DNA of 64,000 nucleotides from Tenacibaculum larymnensis (GCF_028829235.1 NZ_JAIWJY010000003.1:62001-126000), one strand, 5' to 3'; shown: positions 21,012 to 30,839, counted from the first letter of the stretch. Notes: generated by a model from the letters alone, not told the origin. A program made the numbers and translations.

Positions 21012-22238
21012 ATGATAAATTTAATTGATAAAATAAAAACACTAGAAAAAACATTCATAAAAAATGCAATTATATTTAATATAAAGAAGAGAGAGCCATT
21101 AGGAGAAAAAAAAGTAATTGCATTATCTAAAGAATATAATTTACCTGATGAACTTGTTCAGTTTTATCTAGCATATAACGGGTTATTTATAACATGGTTT
21201 TCGGATCTAGATATATTGTGCACAGGAAGAATGTTTATTCCAGATTTAGAGTCATTAAAAAAATATTTTATAAATACTTCTAAAACAGATTTAAAATCAT
21301 TTTCAATATTTATTAAAAAAGGATACATCCCACTTGATGTAGATGCAATCAATGGTTATGTTACTTTTATCAAGGTAGAAGAAAACGCATACACTCTTAT
21401 CAGAGTAGATATATATCACAGTGAAATTGAATTAGGAATCTCTATTATAAAATATCTTGAAATTGGTATTATGTCAGGAGGTTTATATCACTGGCAAAAT
21501 TATATTTCGGAAAACACGTATAATCATTTTAAGAAATATAGTTACGATGGTTTTGTGGAAATAATAGCAGATAAATTAGAAGTTAAATCTTTAGATTATT
21601 TCCACACTAAATTTATTAACAGGGATTTTACTTTTTCTAAAATAAAATCAATAAAATTAAATTTACCAGAAAATTCTCAAATTAAAAAGAGAAAAGAAAA
21701 TTTTGGATGCTCAAATGTAGAGGTTAGGAAAGCTGAAATGAGCATTCAAAATAAACTTCCTAGTTCATTCGTAAATTGGGCATATAACATTAATGGTTTA
21801 GAGATAAACTGGAATTTCGATAGCTCTTTCGCAAATTTTAAAGTTATTGGAATTGAGAAAATTTTTGGAGGTGTGAACCATGGAGAATTAAAAAAATGGA
21901 AAAACAGTTATGCAACTTACCTAGGTTTAGATGATTCTCACGAAAAAAAATACGGTTCTTTTTACCCTTTCATCTTCGAAGAATCTGGACACACTGTATT
22001 TAAAATAGAGAATGATGAGGTGCTACTTTATTTTATAAAAGACTTAGAGCCCATAAAAATCAATCTTACTTTCAATCAATTCATAAATAAGTTATATGAA
22101 TGTGGGGGGATATCAGGATGGCAAAACCTCTTTATCAATCAATATTCTAAAGAAAACCCTGAGATAAAAAGTTTGCTAAAAAATATCAAAATTTGTTTTC
22201 CAGATATAGATATAAAAAAATTTATCGGAAGCATGTAA
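21012..22238 (+). CDS. Tandem SUKH (SMI1/KNR4-like) protein, probable immunity protein
   Basis: A 408-aa cytosolic protein that reads as two related halves. Residues about 25-190 contain LPDELVQFYLAYNGLFITW and end with GGLYHWQNYI. Residues about 215-390 contain LPSSFVNWAYNINGLEINW and end with GGISGWQNLF. The pattern (LP..f..fy...NG...W, and a closing GG...WQN) is typical of the SUKH superfamily, which often supplies immunity proteins for polymorphic toxins. It lies 57 bases after the nuclease-tipped effector and before the ATPase. Immunity is inferred from family and position; a structural accessory role is the alternative. Confidence 0.65.
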   Translation: MINLIDKIKTLEKTFIKNAIIFNIKKREPLGEKKVIALSKEYNLPDELVQFYLAYNGLFITWFSDLDILCTGRMFIPDLESLKKYFINTSKTDLKSFSIFIKKGYIPLDVDAINGYVTFIKVEENAYTLIRVDIYHSEIELGISIIKYLEIGIMSGGLYHWQNYISENTYNHFKKYSYDGFVEIIADKLEVKSLDYFHTKFINRDFTFSKIKSIKLNLPENSQIKKRKENFGCSNVEVRKAEMSIQNKLPSSFVNWAYNINGLEINWNFDSSFANFKVIGIEKIFGGVNHGELKKWKNSYATYLGLDDSHEKKYGSFYPFIFEESGHTVFKIENDEVLLYFIKDLEPIKINLTFNQFINKLYECGGISGWQNLFINQYSKENPEIKSLLKNIKICFPDIDIKKFIGSM

Positions 22239-22264
22239 GTTTTGTAACATAAATTATTGCAAGT

Positions 22265-23617
22265 ATGGACACATTAGTAAATAAAATAGATACAAAAACA
22301 GGTTTGCAGGAAGCCGTTTCTTTTTTAAGAGAATTAATTTATGCTAGATTGTCTTCGGAATTCCATGGAAATGATTTTTTAAAACTAGATCTGAGTTTTG
22401 AGAATAATAATTCTTGTTTAGCTTCTTTTGTTAGAGAGAATGAATTGAATTATGTAGACAAAGTAGTATTGTTTTTGACAATTACACCCAATATTTCACC
22501 AAATTTTTTCAGTACCATTATTTCTGATTTCTTACCCAATGGAGGAGAACTTCCTGAGTTTGGAGGTGTAAAAGGGAAAAATCATAGAGGTATTATACCA
22601 ACGGTTGAGACGGCTTTATATATTTTGGCGGGTAATGATATTGAAGAACGAAAGAAACTAATAAGCTTTATACTATGTGAGAGTAAACTAATCAAAAACT
22701 CTATCATAGAAATAGAAAAAATGCCTTATGGAGAACCACAAATGAGTGGAAAAATAATTCTTGCTCAAGAATACGTGCATTTATTTTTAACAGGTAAAGA
22801 ATTAAAACCGCAATTAAGTCAAGATTTTCCAGCAAGTTTAATTACTACAGACCTAGAATGGGAAGATTTAGTGCTACAAGAAAAAACATTAAACGATATT
22901 AAAGAGATAGAAAACTGGCTAGCCTATAAAGAAGTATTAATGAACGACTGGGGTATGGCTTCAAAAATTAAACCAGGATATCGTGTGTTATTTTGTGGGC
23001 TCCCAGGAACAGGAAAGACATTAACAGCTGGCCTGCTAGGAAAGTATACAGGGAAGGATGTGTATCGAGTGGATTTATCTATGGTTGTATCAAAATATAT
23101 AGGAGAAACAGAGAAAAACCTTTCTAAGCTCTTTGATAAATCTATTAATAAAGATTGGATTTTATTTTTTGATGAAGCCGATTCTATTTTCGGAAAACGA
23201 ACAAACGTTCGCGATGCACACGATAAATATGCGAACCAAGAGGTGTCATATTTATTACAACGTATAGAAGCACATCCAGGTCTTATAATTTTAGCGTCTA
23301 ATTTTAAGAATAATATTGATACAGCATTTACACGTCGCTTTAATAATATTATAGAATTTGAAACACCAAACTATGATGAGAGGTTAGCTTTATGGAAAAA
23401 TAATTTACCTAATAAGGTTGAGGTTGAAGAATTAATTACTGTTGAAGAATTGGCGAAAAAATTCAATCTTACAGGAGCTAACATCGTGAATGTAATTCAA
23501 TATGCGTGTTTAAAGACTATTGGGGGTAAAGAGAATAAAATTTTAAGACAATACTTGTTAGAAGGAGTAAAAAGAGAGTATACAAAAGAAGGAAAAACAA
23601 TTAATATTAAACTTTAA
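22265..23617 (+). CDS. AAA+ ATPase of the eCIS (Afp15-like)
   Basis: A 450-aa protein. The N-terminal 200 residues are an eCIS-type adaptor region. The AAA+ core follows, with Walker A GLPGTGKT at 245-252, Walker B LFFDEAD ending at D303-E304, a sensor region (LILASNFKNNIDTAFTRRF) and the arginine pair in TRRF. The ATPase is a constant partner of eCIS particles and is thought to help assembly or remodelling; it is not a ClpV-type protein with two AAA domains. The gene is 26 bases from the SUKH gene and 11 bases before the peptidase gene. Confidence 0.88.
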   Translation: MDTLVNKIDTKTGLQEAVSFLRELIYARLSSEFHGNDFLKLDLSFENNNSCLASFVRENELNYVDKVVLFLTITPNISPNFFSTIISDFLPNGGELPEFGGVKGKNHRGIIPTVETALYILAGNDIEERKKLISFILCESKLIKNSIIEIEKMPYGEPQMSGKIILAQEYVHLFLTGKELKPQLSQDFPASLITTDLEWEDLVLQEKTLNDIKEIENWLAYKEVLMNDWGMASKIKPGYRVLFCGLPGTGKTLTAGLLGKYTGKDVYRVDLSMVVSKYIGETEKNLSKLFDKSINKDWILFFDEADSIFGKRTNVRDAHDKYANQEVSYLLQRIEAHPGLIILASNFKNNIDTAFTRRFNNIIEFETPNYDERLALWKNNLPNKVEVEELITVEELAKKFNLTGANIVNVIQYACLKTIGGKENKILRQYLLEGVKREYTKEGKTINIKL

Positions 23618-23628
23618 AAAGAGCAGTA

Positions 23629-24450
23629 ATGAAAACAATCAATCAAATAAATGGTATCCCCTTACATTATGCTAGGTTAACAAATCATCCATACGGAACT
23701 AGGGGAGAACAGCGCAATTTTTCAGTTGATGAAGGTTTTTTAAGTATTTTAGAAAAAGCACTTCAAGAAGTTTTTGAACATTGTCCTTTAGGAGTTCCTG
23801 AAGTAATTACAACAGCAGGAATTTTTGTAGACAAACCAGGACAGCATGGTCATGGAAAAGCATTTGATTTGGATGCTGTTTTTTGGAGTGATGAAACTCT
23901 AGTTACAACCAATTTTATTCATCAAAAAGAGTTGTATTTAGGCATGGAATCTTTTTTAAGAAAACACTTTGGTATTGTATTAAATTATTACTACCCAAAC
24001 CATAAAGATCATTGGCATGTTGATACAAGTGTTCCTGTTGATTATAATGAAACATCTAAATCGGAAACATTGTATTTACAATTAGTCTTAAAACATATTT
24101 ATAAAGAAGAAATTTTGGTTGATGGTATATGGGGAAGGCAAACTTCAGGAGTAGTAAAAGAAGTTTTTGAAAGATTAGGAATAAATACACCCATAACAAC
24201 GAAAGCAAATTATATAAAGTTTTTAGATATAACAGGTAAAATAGCATTTAAACTATATGAAGAAAATACTTCTCCAAAACACTTATTAAGTAATTTAACA
24301 GAAGTAATTGAAGGTTTACCACAACAAAATAGAATCACTGTGCGAGAGGCATTAAATAGCTTTTTAGATCATGAAGAAACAGTAAATTGGTTGGGAGACT
24401 TTGAAGAGAGCCATAACTTAAATACTATTATTGAAGAAGTAATAGCTTAA
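23629..24450 (+). CDS. LAS-type zinc peptidase (M15/extensin-like) with peptidoglycan-binding-like tail
   Basis: A 273-aa protein. Residues about 55-135 carry the metal-site geometry of LAS peptidases (D-Ala-D-Ala carboxypeptidase / extensin-like): H73-x6-D80 in GQHGHGKAFDLDA and H128-W-H130 in KDHWHVD. The C-terminal half has LVDGIWGRQTSGVVKEVFERLGI (about 165-190), a typical peptidoglycan-binding-like helix set. No signal peptide is seen, so it probably acts after delivery or cell lysis, or is carried with the particle. It is the last gene of the eCIS run. Catalysis on cell-wall peptides is inferred from the motifs. Confidence 0.72.
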   Translation: MKTINQINGIPLHYARLTNHPYGTRGEQRNFSVDEGFLSILEKALQEVFEHCPLGVPEVITTAGIFVDKPGQHGHGKAFDLDAVFWSDETLVTTNFIHQKELYLGMESFLRKHFGIVLNYYYPNHKDHWHVDTSVPVDYNETSKSETLYLQLVLKHIYKEEILVDGIWGRQTSGVVKEVFERLGINTPITTKANYIKFLDITGKIAFKLYEENTSPKHLLSNLTEVIEGLPQQNRITVREALNSFLDHEETVNWLGDFEESHNLNTIIEEVIA

Positions 24451-24455
24451 AGTTT

Positions 24456-24812
24456 TTATTCGGAAAACTGATTTTTAAACCAGACCTTTTTCCAGATTCT
24501 TTTTAGAATTAAGAATGTAACATTTTCGGTATATTTATCAATATCGTTAGATTCAGTAATTTGTGAGTCTTTTTCAGAAACATCAATACGATATAAAAGG
24601 TTGGTATACGAACTAAAGTCATGTAAAACAAGTTCTTTAATTGATTTCTGGAGTTCTTCTTTTAACTCTAAAGGAGTGTTATTTTCAGAAAAAGTTAAAT
24701 CAATTCCAGTTAAACTAAAATCTTTGTTAAGTTGAACTACGAGCTGTTTATATAACTCTTGATTGGCTACATTTGTTAATAGATCGATACTATTTTGATA
24801 ACTAGGCAGCAT
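24456..24812 (-). CDS. Conserved-looking small protein of unknown function downstream of dnaE
   Basis: A 118-aa soluble, helical, acidic protein whose start codon lies just after the dnaE stop (about 1 base away), so it is probably co-transcribed with dnaE. It converges with the eCIS peptidase gene with only a few bases between the stops. No domain is recognised. Sequence composition and codon use look like the neighbours. Confidence 0.65.
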   Translation of the reverse strand: MLPSYQNSIDLLTNVANQELYKQLVVQLNKDFSLTGIDLTFSENNTPLELKEELQKSIKELVLHDFSSYTNLLYRIDVSEKDSQITESNDIDKYTENVTFLILKRIWKKVWFKNQFSE

Positions 24813-24813
24813 T

Positions 24814-27800
24814 TTAATTCAACTTGTAATTAATAAACTGTTCGTCTAAAGCCTTTAAAAATTCACTAGATACTTTAATCTTAGTCGTTCTACTCGGTAA
24901 GCTTAATTCTATTTTTTCTTCTGCATCCCAAATGGTAAAATATAAACTTTGTGAGCCTTTGTTAGTGGCAAATAAGTGTTGTAATTCTTTTATGGTGTTA
25001 TCTTTTACTTCTTTTAACGGAATTTTTATGGTAAGTTTTTTACACATTTTATCCATAATATCATGCAATAATAAAAACTCATTAAAACCAACCCTAGGAT
25101 CACCTTTTACACCTTCTTTATTAGTCCAACCAGGTTTGATAGTAGTTTTGATAAATAAGAATGAATTAGGAACTAAAAAGTGTTTAAATTTTAAGTAATC
25201 TTCACCAAAAATTCTGAACTCAAAACTATCATTATAGTCTTCCATAGTAAATGCAGCCCACCCTTTACCTGCTTTTGAAACTCGATGCTGTACATCAGTG
25301 ACAATTCCAGCAAAAGAAAGTCCTAAGCCTTCATATTGAGCAATGTTTTTAAAATGTGCAAGTGAAGCGTTGCAAAACTTTAGTTCGTTTTTAAAATCAT
25401 CAAGAGGATGTGCAGAAATATACATTCCCACTACTTCCTTTTCGCGAGCTAACAATTCCATAGTTCCCCAAGTTTCACATTCTGGAATTAAAGGTTCAGG
25501 TAAATCAACATCCGAAGCTTCTCCAAATAAAGATACCTGAGATGAATTCTGATTTTCTTGAAACTTGTTACCAAAGCGGATAGCTTTTTCTAGAAAAGTT
25601 TGCCCTTTCTCATCCTTTACATAATACTGAGCTCTGTGAGTATTGTTAAAGGAATCAAATCCACCAGCTAATACTAAACCTTCAAAAGCTTTTTTGTTAG
25701 CAACACGTAAATCAACACGTTTCGCCACATCAAAAATTGAAGAAAAATGTCCATTTTCTTTACGTTCATCAATAATTGCCTTAACAGCAGAACCACCTAC
25801 TCCTTTAATAGCCGCCATACCAAAACGAACGGCGCCATCTTTATTTACAGAGAATTTAGCATACGATTCATTTACATCTGGACCTAATACTTCTAACCCC
25901 ATTCGTTTACATTCTTCCATAAAAAACGAAACCGTTTTAATATCGTTCATGTTGTTAGAAAGTACTGCCGCCATGTATTCGGCAGGGTAGTGAGCTTTTA
26001 AATAAGCAGTTTGATAGGCAATCCAAGCATAGCAAGTAGAGTGAGATTTGTTAAAGGCATAGGATGCGAAAGCCTCCCAGTCTTTCCAAATCTTTTCTAG
26101 TGCTTTTTCATCATGACCATTATCCTTAGCTTGATTTACAAACTTAGGTTTCATTTTAGCAAGCACTGCAGCTTGCTTTTTACCCATTGCTTTACGAAGT
26201 ACATCGGCTTCACCTTTGGTAAAATCAGCTAACTTTTGCGAAAGTAACATTACTTGCTCCTGATATACTGTAATTCCATAGGTTTCGGCTAAGTATTCCT
26301 CCATGGCAGGAAGGTCATATTGAATTTCTTCATCACCATGTTTTCTTCTAATAAAAGAAGGAATATATTCTAAAGGACCTGGACGATACAAGGCGTTCAT
26401 TGCAATTAAGTCAGCAAAAACCGTAGGTTTTAACTCACGCATGTATTTTTGCATTCCAGGAGATTCGTATTGGAATATCCCTACGGTTTCACCACGCTGG
26501 AAAAGTGCATAAGTTTCTTCATCATCAATGGGGAAATTTTCAGGATCGAGCTCTACACCATGACGTGCTTTTACAATTTTTACGGTATCCTTAATTAGGG
26601 TTAACGTTTTTAACCCAAGGAAATCCATTTTTAATAATCCAGCACTTTCTACTACTGAGTTATCAAATTGGGTAACATACATATCAGAATCTTTCGCAAC
26701 TGATACGGGTACGAATTTGGTAATATCATCAGGAGTAATAATTACTCCACAGGCATGAATTCCAGTATTACGAACAGAACCTTCTAAAATTCGAGCTTTG
26801 TTAATGGTTTCAGCTTCAAGTCCATTACCATTGGCAATAGCTTTTAGCTCATTAACCATTTCAATTTCTTCAGAACGAAGTTTTTCTTTTAATCCTTTCT
26901 CATCTAGAGAAAAGATCTTTTTTAACTTCATTCCAGGAATTAACTTAGCAATTCTATCTGCTTCAAATAAAGGTAAGTCAAGTACACGAGCGGTATCACG
27001 GACAGATGATTTAGCTGCCATGGTACCATAGGTAATAATTTGTGCTACTTGATTAGCACCATATTTTTCAATTACGTAATCCATTACACGACTTCGACCT
27101 TCATCATCAAAGTCAATATCAATATCGGGCATCGATACACGTTCAGGATTTAAGAAACGCTCAAAAAGTAAATCATATTGAATAGGGTCTATATTGGTAA
27201 TCCATAAGCAATAAGCAACTACTGAACCAGCTGCAGAACCACGCCCTGGACCTACTGATACATCCATATTACGGGCTTCTCTAATAAAATCTTCTACAAT
27301 CAAGAAATATCCTGGATATCCTGTTTTGGCAATTACATCAAGCTCAAAATCTAAACGTTCTCGGATTTTGTCGGTGATTTCTCCATAACGTTTTTTGGCA
27401 CCTTCATAAGTTAAGTGACGTAAGAAATTATTTTCACCTCTTTTTCCACCATCTTCTAGATCTTTTTCATCTCTAAACTCTTCTGGAATATCAAAGGCAG
27501 GTAATAGTACATCACGAGCTAACCCAAAAGGTTCTATTTTATCTACGATTTCTTGAATGTTAATAATGGCTTCTGGTAAATCTGCGAAGAGCTTTTTCAT
27601 CTCTTCGGTAGATTTAAAATAATATTCGTCATTAGGTAATCCATAGCGATAACCTCTACCTCTTCCTTTAGGGGTTGCTTGCTTTTCACCATCTTTTACG
27701 CATAATAAAATATCATGAGCATTGGCGTCTTCTTTGCCTAAGTAAAAAGTATTGTTAGTAGCGACAATTTTAACGTCGTGCTTTTTTGAAAATTCTAAGA

Positions 27801-29187
27801 GAGTTTCGTTAACAACTCTTTCGTCTTCTTGTCCGTGACGCATTAATTCGATATACAAATCATCTCCGAATTGTTCTTTCCACCAAAGCAGAGCTTCTTC
27901 AGCTTGAGTTTCACCAACATTTAATATTTTACTAGGAACTTCACCATATAAATTTCCTGTTAAAACAATAACATCTTCTTTGTATTGTTCGATAACTTTC
28001 TTATCAATTCTCGGAACGTAGTAAAAGCCATCTACAAAAGCAATGGAAGACATTTTTGCTAGGTTGTGATATCCTTTTTTATTTTTAGCAAGTAACACAA
28101 CTTGATACCCATTGTCTTTTTGACTTTTATTGGTGTGGTCTTCACAAACATTGAATTCACAACCTACAATAGGCTTTAAAATACTCTCAGTAGGTTCTTC
28201 TCCTTTTTCTAAAGCTTCTTTATTGGCTGCTTCAGCAGCTTTGTTATGTCCAATAACTGCTTGTACGAAATGAAAAGCAGCCATCATGTTACCCGTGTCA
28301 GTCATAGCAACTGCAGACATATTGTCTTTGGCAGCAGCATTTACAATATTACCAATTTGAATGGTAGATTGTAAAACTGAGTATTGAGTATGGTTGTGTA
28401 AATGAGCAAATTTAACGCCTTCAAGTTCTGCTAATCCTTCAGCGGTAGAAATTGTATTCGCTTCATCAGTTTCAGAAGACTTTCTCTTGCGAATTTTTTC
28501 ACTTTCCTTTTTAAGGTTTAAGTGTTTAAGTCCAATTACTTGTATCGGATTTGGATTAGCTTCTGTATAACGCTGAAAATAATCTGAAGAAGCATCTAAT
28601 TGCTCTTCTGTGTATTGGCGTAAACGAATTAACTCTAGGAAACATCGAGTGGTAGCTTCCACGTCAGCGGTTGCATTGTGTGCTTCCCCAAAACCAGTTC
28701 CGAAAAGGTGGTTGTGTAATTCGGTAAGGGTTGGAAGTTTAAATTTACCTCCACGACCACCAGGAATTTGACATAGTTGTGCCGTATGTTCGGTACAAGT
28801 ATCCAAAACAGGTAATTCTGTTAAATTGTTTTCAACTCCTAAACGATGAAACTCACATCCCATAATATTGACATCAAATCCAACATTTTGACCGACAATA
28901 AACTTCGTTTTTTGTAATGCGTTGTTGAATAGTTCTAGCCCTTCACTTAACAGAATTCCTTGTTCGATAGCTAAATCAGTAGAAATCCCGTGAATACGTT
29001 CTGCATCGTACGGAATATTGAATCCATCAGGTTGTATTAAGAAGTCGTTATGTTCAATTAAATTCCCTAATTCATCATGTAATTGCCATGCAATTTGTAT
29101 GGCTCTAGGCCAGTTATCCGTATCGGTTATTGGAGCATTCCAGCTTTTAGGTAATCCAGTAGTTTCGGTATCGAAAATTAAATACAT
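24814..29187 (-). CDS. dnaE: DNA polymerase III alpha subunit with fused N-terminal proofreading exonuclease
   Basis: The start is taken as the ATG at 29187 (1457 aa); an in-frame TTG two codons upstream is less likely. Residues 1-190 are a DnaQ-type 3'-5' exonuclease (FDTETTGL at the front, HNATADVEAT with H170 and D175). Residues about 258 onward are the PHP domain (HLHNHTQYS). The polymerase palm follows, with GPGRGSAAGS and PDIDIDF at 687-693 supplying the metal-binding aspartates, then HhH and OB-fold regions. It copies chromosomal DNA. The exonuclease fusion is the arrangement I know from Bacteroidota DnaE; E. coli keeps it separate as epsilon. Confidence 0.95.
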   Translation of the reverse strand: MYLIFDTETTGLPKSWNAPITDTDNWPRAIQIAWQLHDELGNLIEHNDFLIQPDGFNIPYDAERIHGISTDLAIEQGILLSEGLELFNNALQKTKFIVGQNVGFDVNIMGCEFHRLGVENNLTELPVLDTCTEHTAQLCQIPGGRGGKFKLPTLTELHNHLFGTGFGEAHNATADVEATTRCFLELIRLRQYTEEQLDASSDYFQRYTEANPNPIQVIGLKHLNLKKESEKIRKRKSSETDEANTISTAEGLAELEGVKFAHLHNHTQYSVLQSTIQIGNIVNAAAKDNMSAVAMTDTGNMMAAFHFVQAVIGHNKAAEAANKEALEKGEEPTESILKPIVGCEFNVCEDHTNKSQKDNGYQVVLLAKNKKGYHNLAKMSSIAFVDGFYYVPRIDKKVIEQYKEDVIVLTGNLYGEVPSKILNVGETQAEEALLWWKEQFGDDLYIELMRHGQEDERVVNETLLEFSKKHDVKIVATNNTFYLGKEDANAHDILLCVKDGEKQATPKGRGRGYRYGLPNDEYYFKSTEEMKKLFADLPEAIINIQEIVDKIEPFGLARDVLLPAFDIPEEFRDEKDLEDGGKRGENNFLRHLTYEGAKKRYGEITDKIRERLDFELDVIAKTGYPGYFLIVEDFIREARNMDVSVGPGRGSAAGSVVAYCLWITNIDPIQYDLLFERFLNPERVSMPDIDIDFDDEGRSRVMDYVIEKYGANQVAQIITYGTMAAKSSVRDTARVLDLPLFEADRIAKLIPGMKLKKIFSLDEKGLKEKLRSEEIEMVNELKAIANGNGLEAETINKARILEGSVRNTGIHACGVIITPDDITKFVPVSVAKDSDMYVTQFDNSVVESAGLLKMDFLGLKTLTLIKDTVKIVKARHGVELDPENFPIDDEETYALFQRGETVGIFQYESPGMQKYMRELKPTVFADLIAMNALYRPGPLEYIPSFIRRKHGDEEIQYDLPAMEEYLAETYGITVYQEQVMLLSQKLADFTKGEADVLRKAMGKKQAAVLAKMKPKFVNQAKDNGHDEKALEKIWKDWEAFASYAFNKSHSTCYAWIAYQTAYLKAHYPAEYMAAVLSNNMNDIKTVSFFMEECKRMGLEVLGPDVNESYAKFSVNKDGAVRFGMAAIKGVGGSAVKAIIDERKENGHFSSIFDVAKRVDLRVANKKAFEGLVLAGGFDSFNNTHRAQYYVKDEKGQTFLEKAIRFGNKFQENQNSSQVSLFGEASDVDLPEPLIPECETWGTMELLAREKEVVGMYISAHPLDDFKNELKFCNASLAHFKNIAQYEGLGLSFAGIVTDVQHRVSKAGKGWAAFTMEDYNDSFEFRIFGEDYLKFKHFLVPNSFLFIKTTIKPGWTNKEGVKGDPRVGFNEFLLLHDIMDKMCKKLTIKIPLKEVKDNTIKELQHLFATNKGSQSLYFTIWDAEEKIELSLPSRTTKIKVSSEFLKALDEQFINYKLN

Positions 29188-29375
29188 GGGCAAAAATTAC
29201 TTATTGAAGTGTTTTGGATGAAAACAAAGTGTAAAAATACGAAGAATTTACATTGTTATTAAGAGAAGTTATTAACGAGTGTTTTTACTTAATGTAAAGG
29301 CTTGAATAGCTGATTGTAATCAGTAAAGAGATGTTAAGTGTAGGTTAATTTTAAAATAAAAATGAAAAAAAGTGA

Positions 29376-29404
29376 TTGATAATCAATTAATAAGATTACA
29401 TTTG
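29376..29404 (+). promoter_or_regulatory. Bacteroidota-type promoter of the cold-shock gene
   Basis: TTG at 29376-29378, 18 bases, then TACATTTG at 29397-29404. This fits the TTTG-N18/19-TAnnTTTG consensus of the Bacteroidota primary sigma factor. The start codon is 24 bases after the -7 element. Confidence 0.65.
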
Positions 29405-29428
29405 TACTTTAATATAATATTTTTTACA

Positions 29429-29620
29429 ATGAAAGAAGGAACAGTAAAGTTCTTCAATGAATCTAAAGGTTTTGGATTTATTACAGAGTCAGGATCAAAC
29501 ACAGAACATTTTGTACACGTATCAGGTTTAATCGATGAGATTAGAGAAGGTGATACTGTTGAGTTTGAACTTAAAGAAGGAAAAAAAGGATTAAACGCAG
29601 TTAGCGTTAGAGTATTATAA
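29429..29620 (+). CDS. Cold-shock domain protein (CspA family)
   Basis: The ATG at 29429 gives the usual 63-aa size; an in-frame upstream ATG lies before the promoter -7 element and is unlikely. A single cold-shock domain fills the protein, with RNP1 KGFGFI and RNP2 FVHVSGL, for binding single-stranded RNA and DNA. It is monocistronic, with a promoter in front and a strong terminator behind. Confidence 0.93.
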   Translation: MKEGTVKFFNESKGFGFITESGSNTEHFVHVSGLIDEIREGDTVEFELKEGKKGLNAVSVRVL

Positions 29621-29644
29621 TATACCTCACAATTTATTTTTCTT

Positions 29645-29677
29645 AAGAGCCTGTTTAACAGGCTCTTTTTTATTTTA
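29645..29677 (+). terminator. Rho-independent terminator after the cold-shock gene
   Basis: Perfect inverted repeat AAGAGCCTGTT / AACAGGCTCTT (29645-29655 and 29657-29667) followed by a T-rich run. Confidence 0.85.
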
Positions 29678-29716
29678 ATAAAAAATCTTTTTAGGTGTTA
29701 TTTGAAAAATATTTTA

Positions 29717-29724
29717 TAATTTTG
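29717..29724 (+). promoter_or_regulatory. -7 element of the rpsP promoter
   Basis: TAATTTTG at 29717-29724 fits TAnnTTTG; no clear -33 element at the right distance. It lies 68 bases before the rpsP start. Confidence 0.5.
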
Positions 29725-29791
29725 CGCCCACTTATTACGAGATAATAAGATTTATTAATAACCAAGGTCGCGAACCTTAAAAATTAAAATT

Positions 29792-30295
29792 ATGCCTGTA
29801 AAAATTAGATTACAAAGACACGGTAAAAAAGGAAAACCATTTTATTGGGTAGTAGCTGCTGATTCCAGAGCTAAAAGAGACGGTCGTTTCTTAGAGAAAA
29901 TCGGAACTTACAACCCTAACACTAACCCTGCAACTATCGATTTAGATGTTGACGGAGCTGTAAAGTGGTTACAAAATGGTGCTCAACCAACTGATACTGC
30001 TAGAGCAATCTTATCTTATAAAGGAGCTTTATTAAAGAATCACTTAGCTGGAGGAGTAAAGAAAGGAGCTTTAACTGAAGAGCAAGCAGAAGCTAAATTT
30101 AATGCTTGGTTAGAAGAAAAATCAGCTAAAGTAGCTGGTAAAACAGAAGGTTTAGCAAAAGCGGAAGCAGAAGCTAAAGCAAAAGCTTTAGAAGCTGAGA
30201 AAGCTGTTAATGAAGCGCGTATAGCTGCTGCAACTCCTGCTGTAGAAGATAGCGAGGATGCTGCTGCTGAATCAGGTGCTGATAGCGAAGAATAA
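29792..30295 (+). CDS. rpsP: 30S ribosomal protein S16
   Basis: A 167-aa protein starting [19 protein letters not shown], the S16 signature, with the S16 fold in about the first 85 residues. S16 helps 30S assembly. The remaining 80 residues are an Ala/Glu/Lys-rich extension ([14 protein letters not shown]...), a form seen in Bacteroidota S16. rimM follows 13 bases later, the usual pairing. Confidence 0.96.
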   Translation: MPVKIRLQRHGKKGKPFYWVVAADSRAKRDGRFLEKIGTYNPNTNPATIDLDVDGAVKWLQNGAQPTDTARAILSYKGALLKNHLAGGVKKGALTEEQAEAKFNAWLEEKSAKVAGKTEGLAKAEAEAKAKALEAEKAVNEARIAAATPAVEDSEDAAAESGADSEE

Positions 30296-30308
30296 AAACT
30301 GTAGTACG

Positions 30309-30839
30309 ATGATGCAAAAAGAAGATTGCTTTTATCTTGGCAAAATCGTTAAAAAACATAGTTTTAAGGGTGAGGTAATTATCAAATTAGATACTGATGA
30401 ACCCGATCTTTACGAAAATTTGGAATCAGTTTTTGTCGATTTAGGCAATAATCTGATTCCTTTTTTTATTGAAAAATCTTCCCTAAGTAAAGGAACTATG
30501 TTTAGAGTGAAATTTGAGGATGTTGATACTGAAGCAGATGCTGAAGCTATTTTACGTTCTGAAGTCTATTTACCATTAGATTTACTTCCTAAATTATCAG
30601 GAGATAAATTCTATTATCATGAAGTAATAGGTTTTAAGGTTGTTGATACTTCTTTTGGAGAGGTAGGGAATATAGTAAGTATTAATGACTCTTCTGCGCA
30701 ACCTTTATTTGAAATTGATAGAGAGGGAAAAGAAGTTTTTATTCCTATGATTGACGATTTTATTAAAAAAGTAGATAGGGATAATAAAACTATAGAAGTT
30801 GAAACCCCAGAAGGATTAATTGATTTGTATTTGAGTTAA
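30309..30839 (+). CDS. rimM: 16S rRNA processing protein RimM
   Basis: 176 aa from the ATG at 30309 (an ATG at 30312 is equally possible). An in-frame start inside rpsP is rejected because the real N-terminus CFYLGKIVKKHSFKGEV lies here. RimM binds S19/16S rRNA in 30S maturation. The second (PRC-like) domain is seen from about 95 (FYYHEVIGFKVVD...G.VGNI). It overlaps the convergent GNAT gene by 4 bases at the 3' end. Confidence 0.93.
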   Translation: MMQKEDCFYLGKIVKKHSFKGEVIIKLDTDEPDLYENLESVFVDLGNNLIPFFIEKSSLSKGTMFRVKFEDVDTEADAEAILRSEVYLPLDLLPKLSGDKFYYHEVIGFKVVDTSFGEVGNIVSINDSSAQPLFEIDREGKEVFIPMIDDFIKKVDRDNKTIEVETPEGLIDLYLS

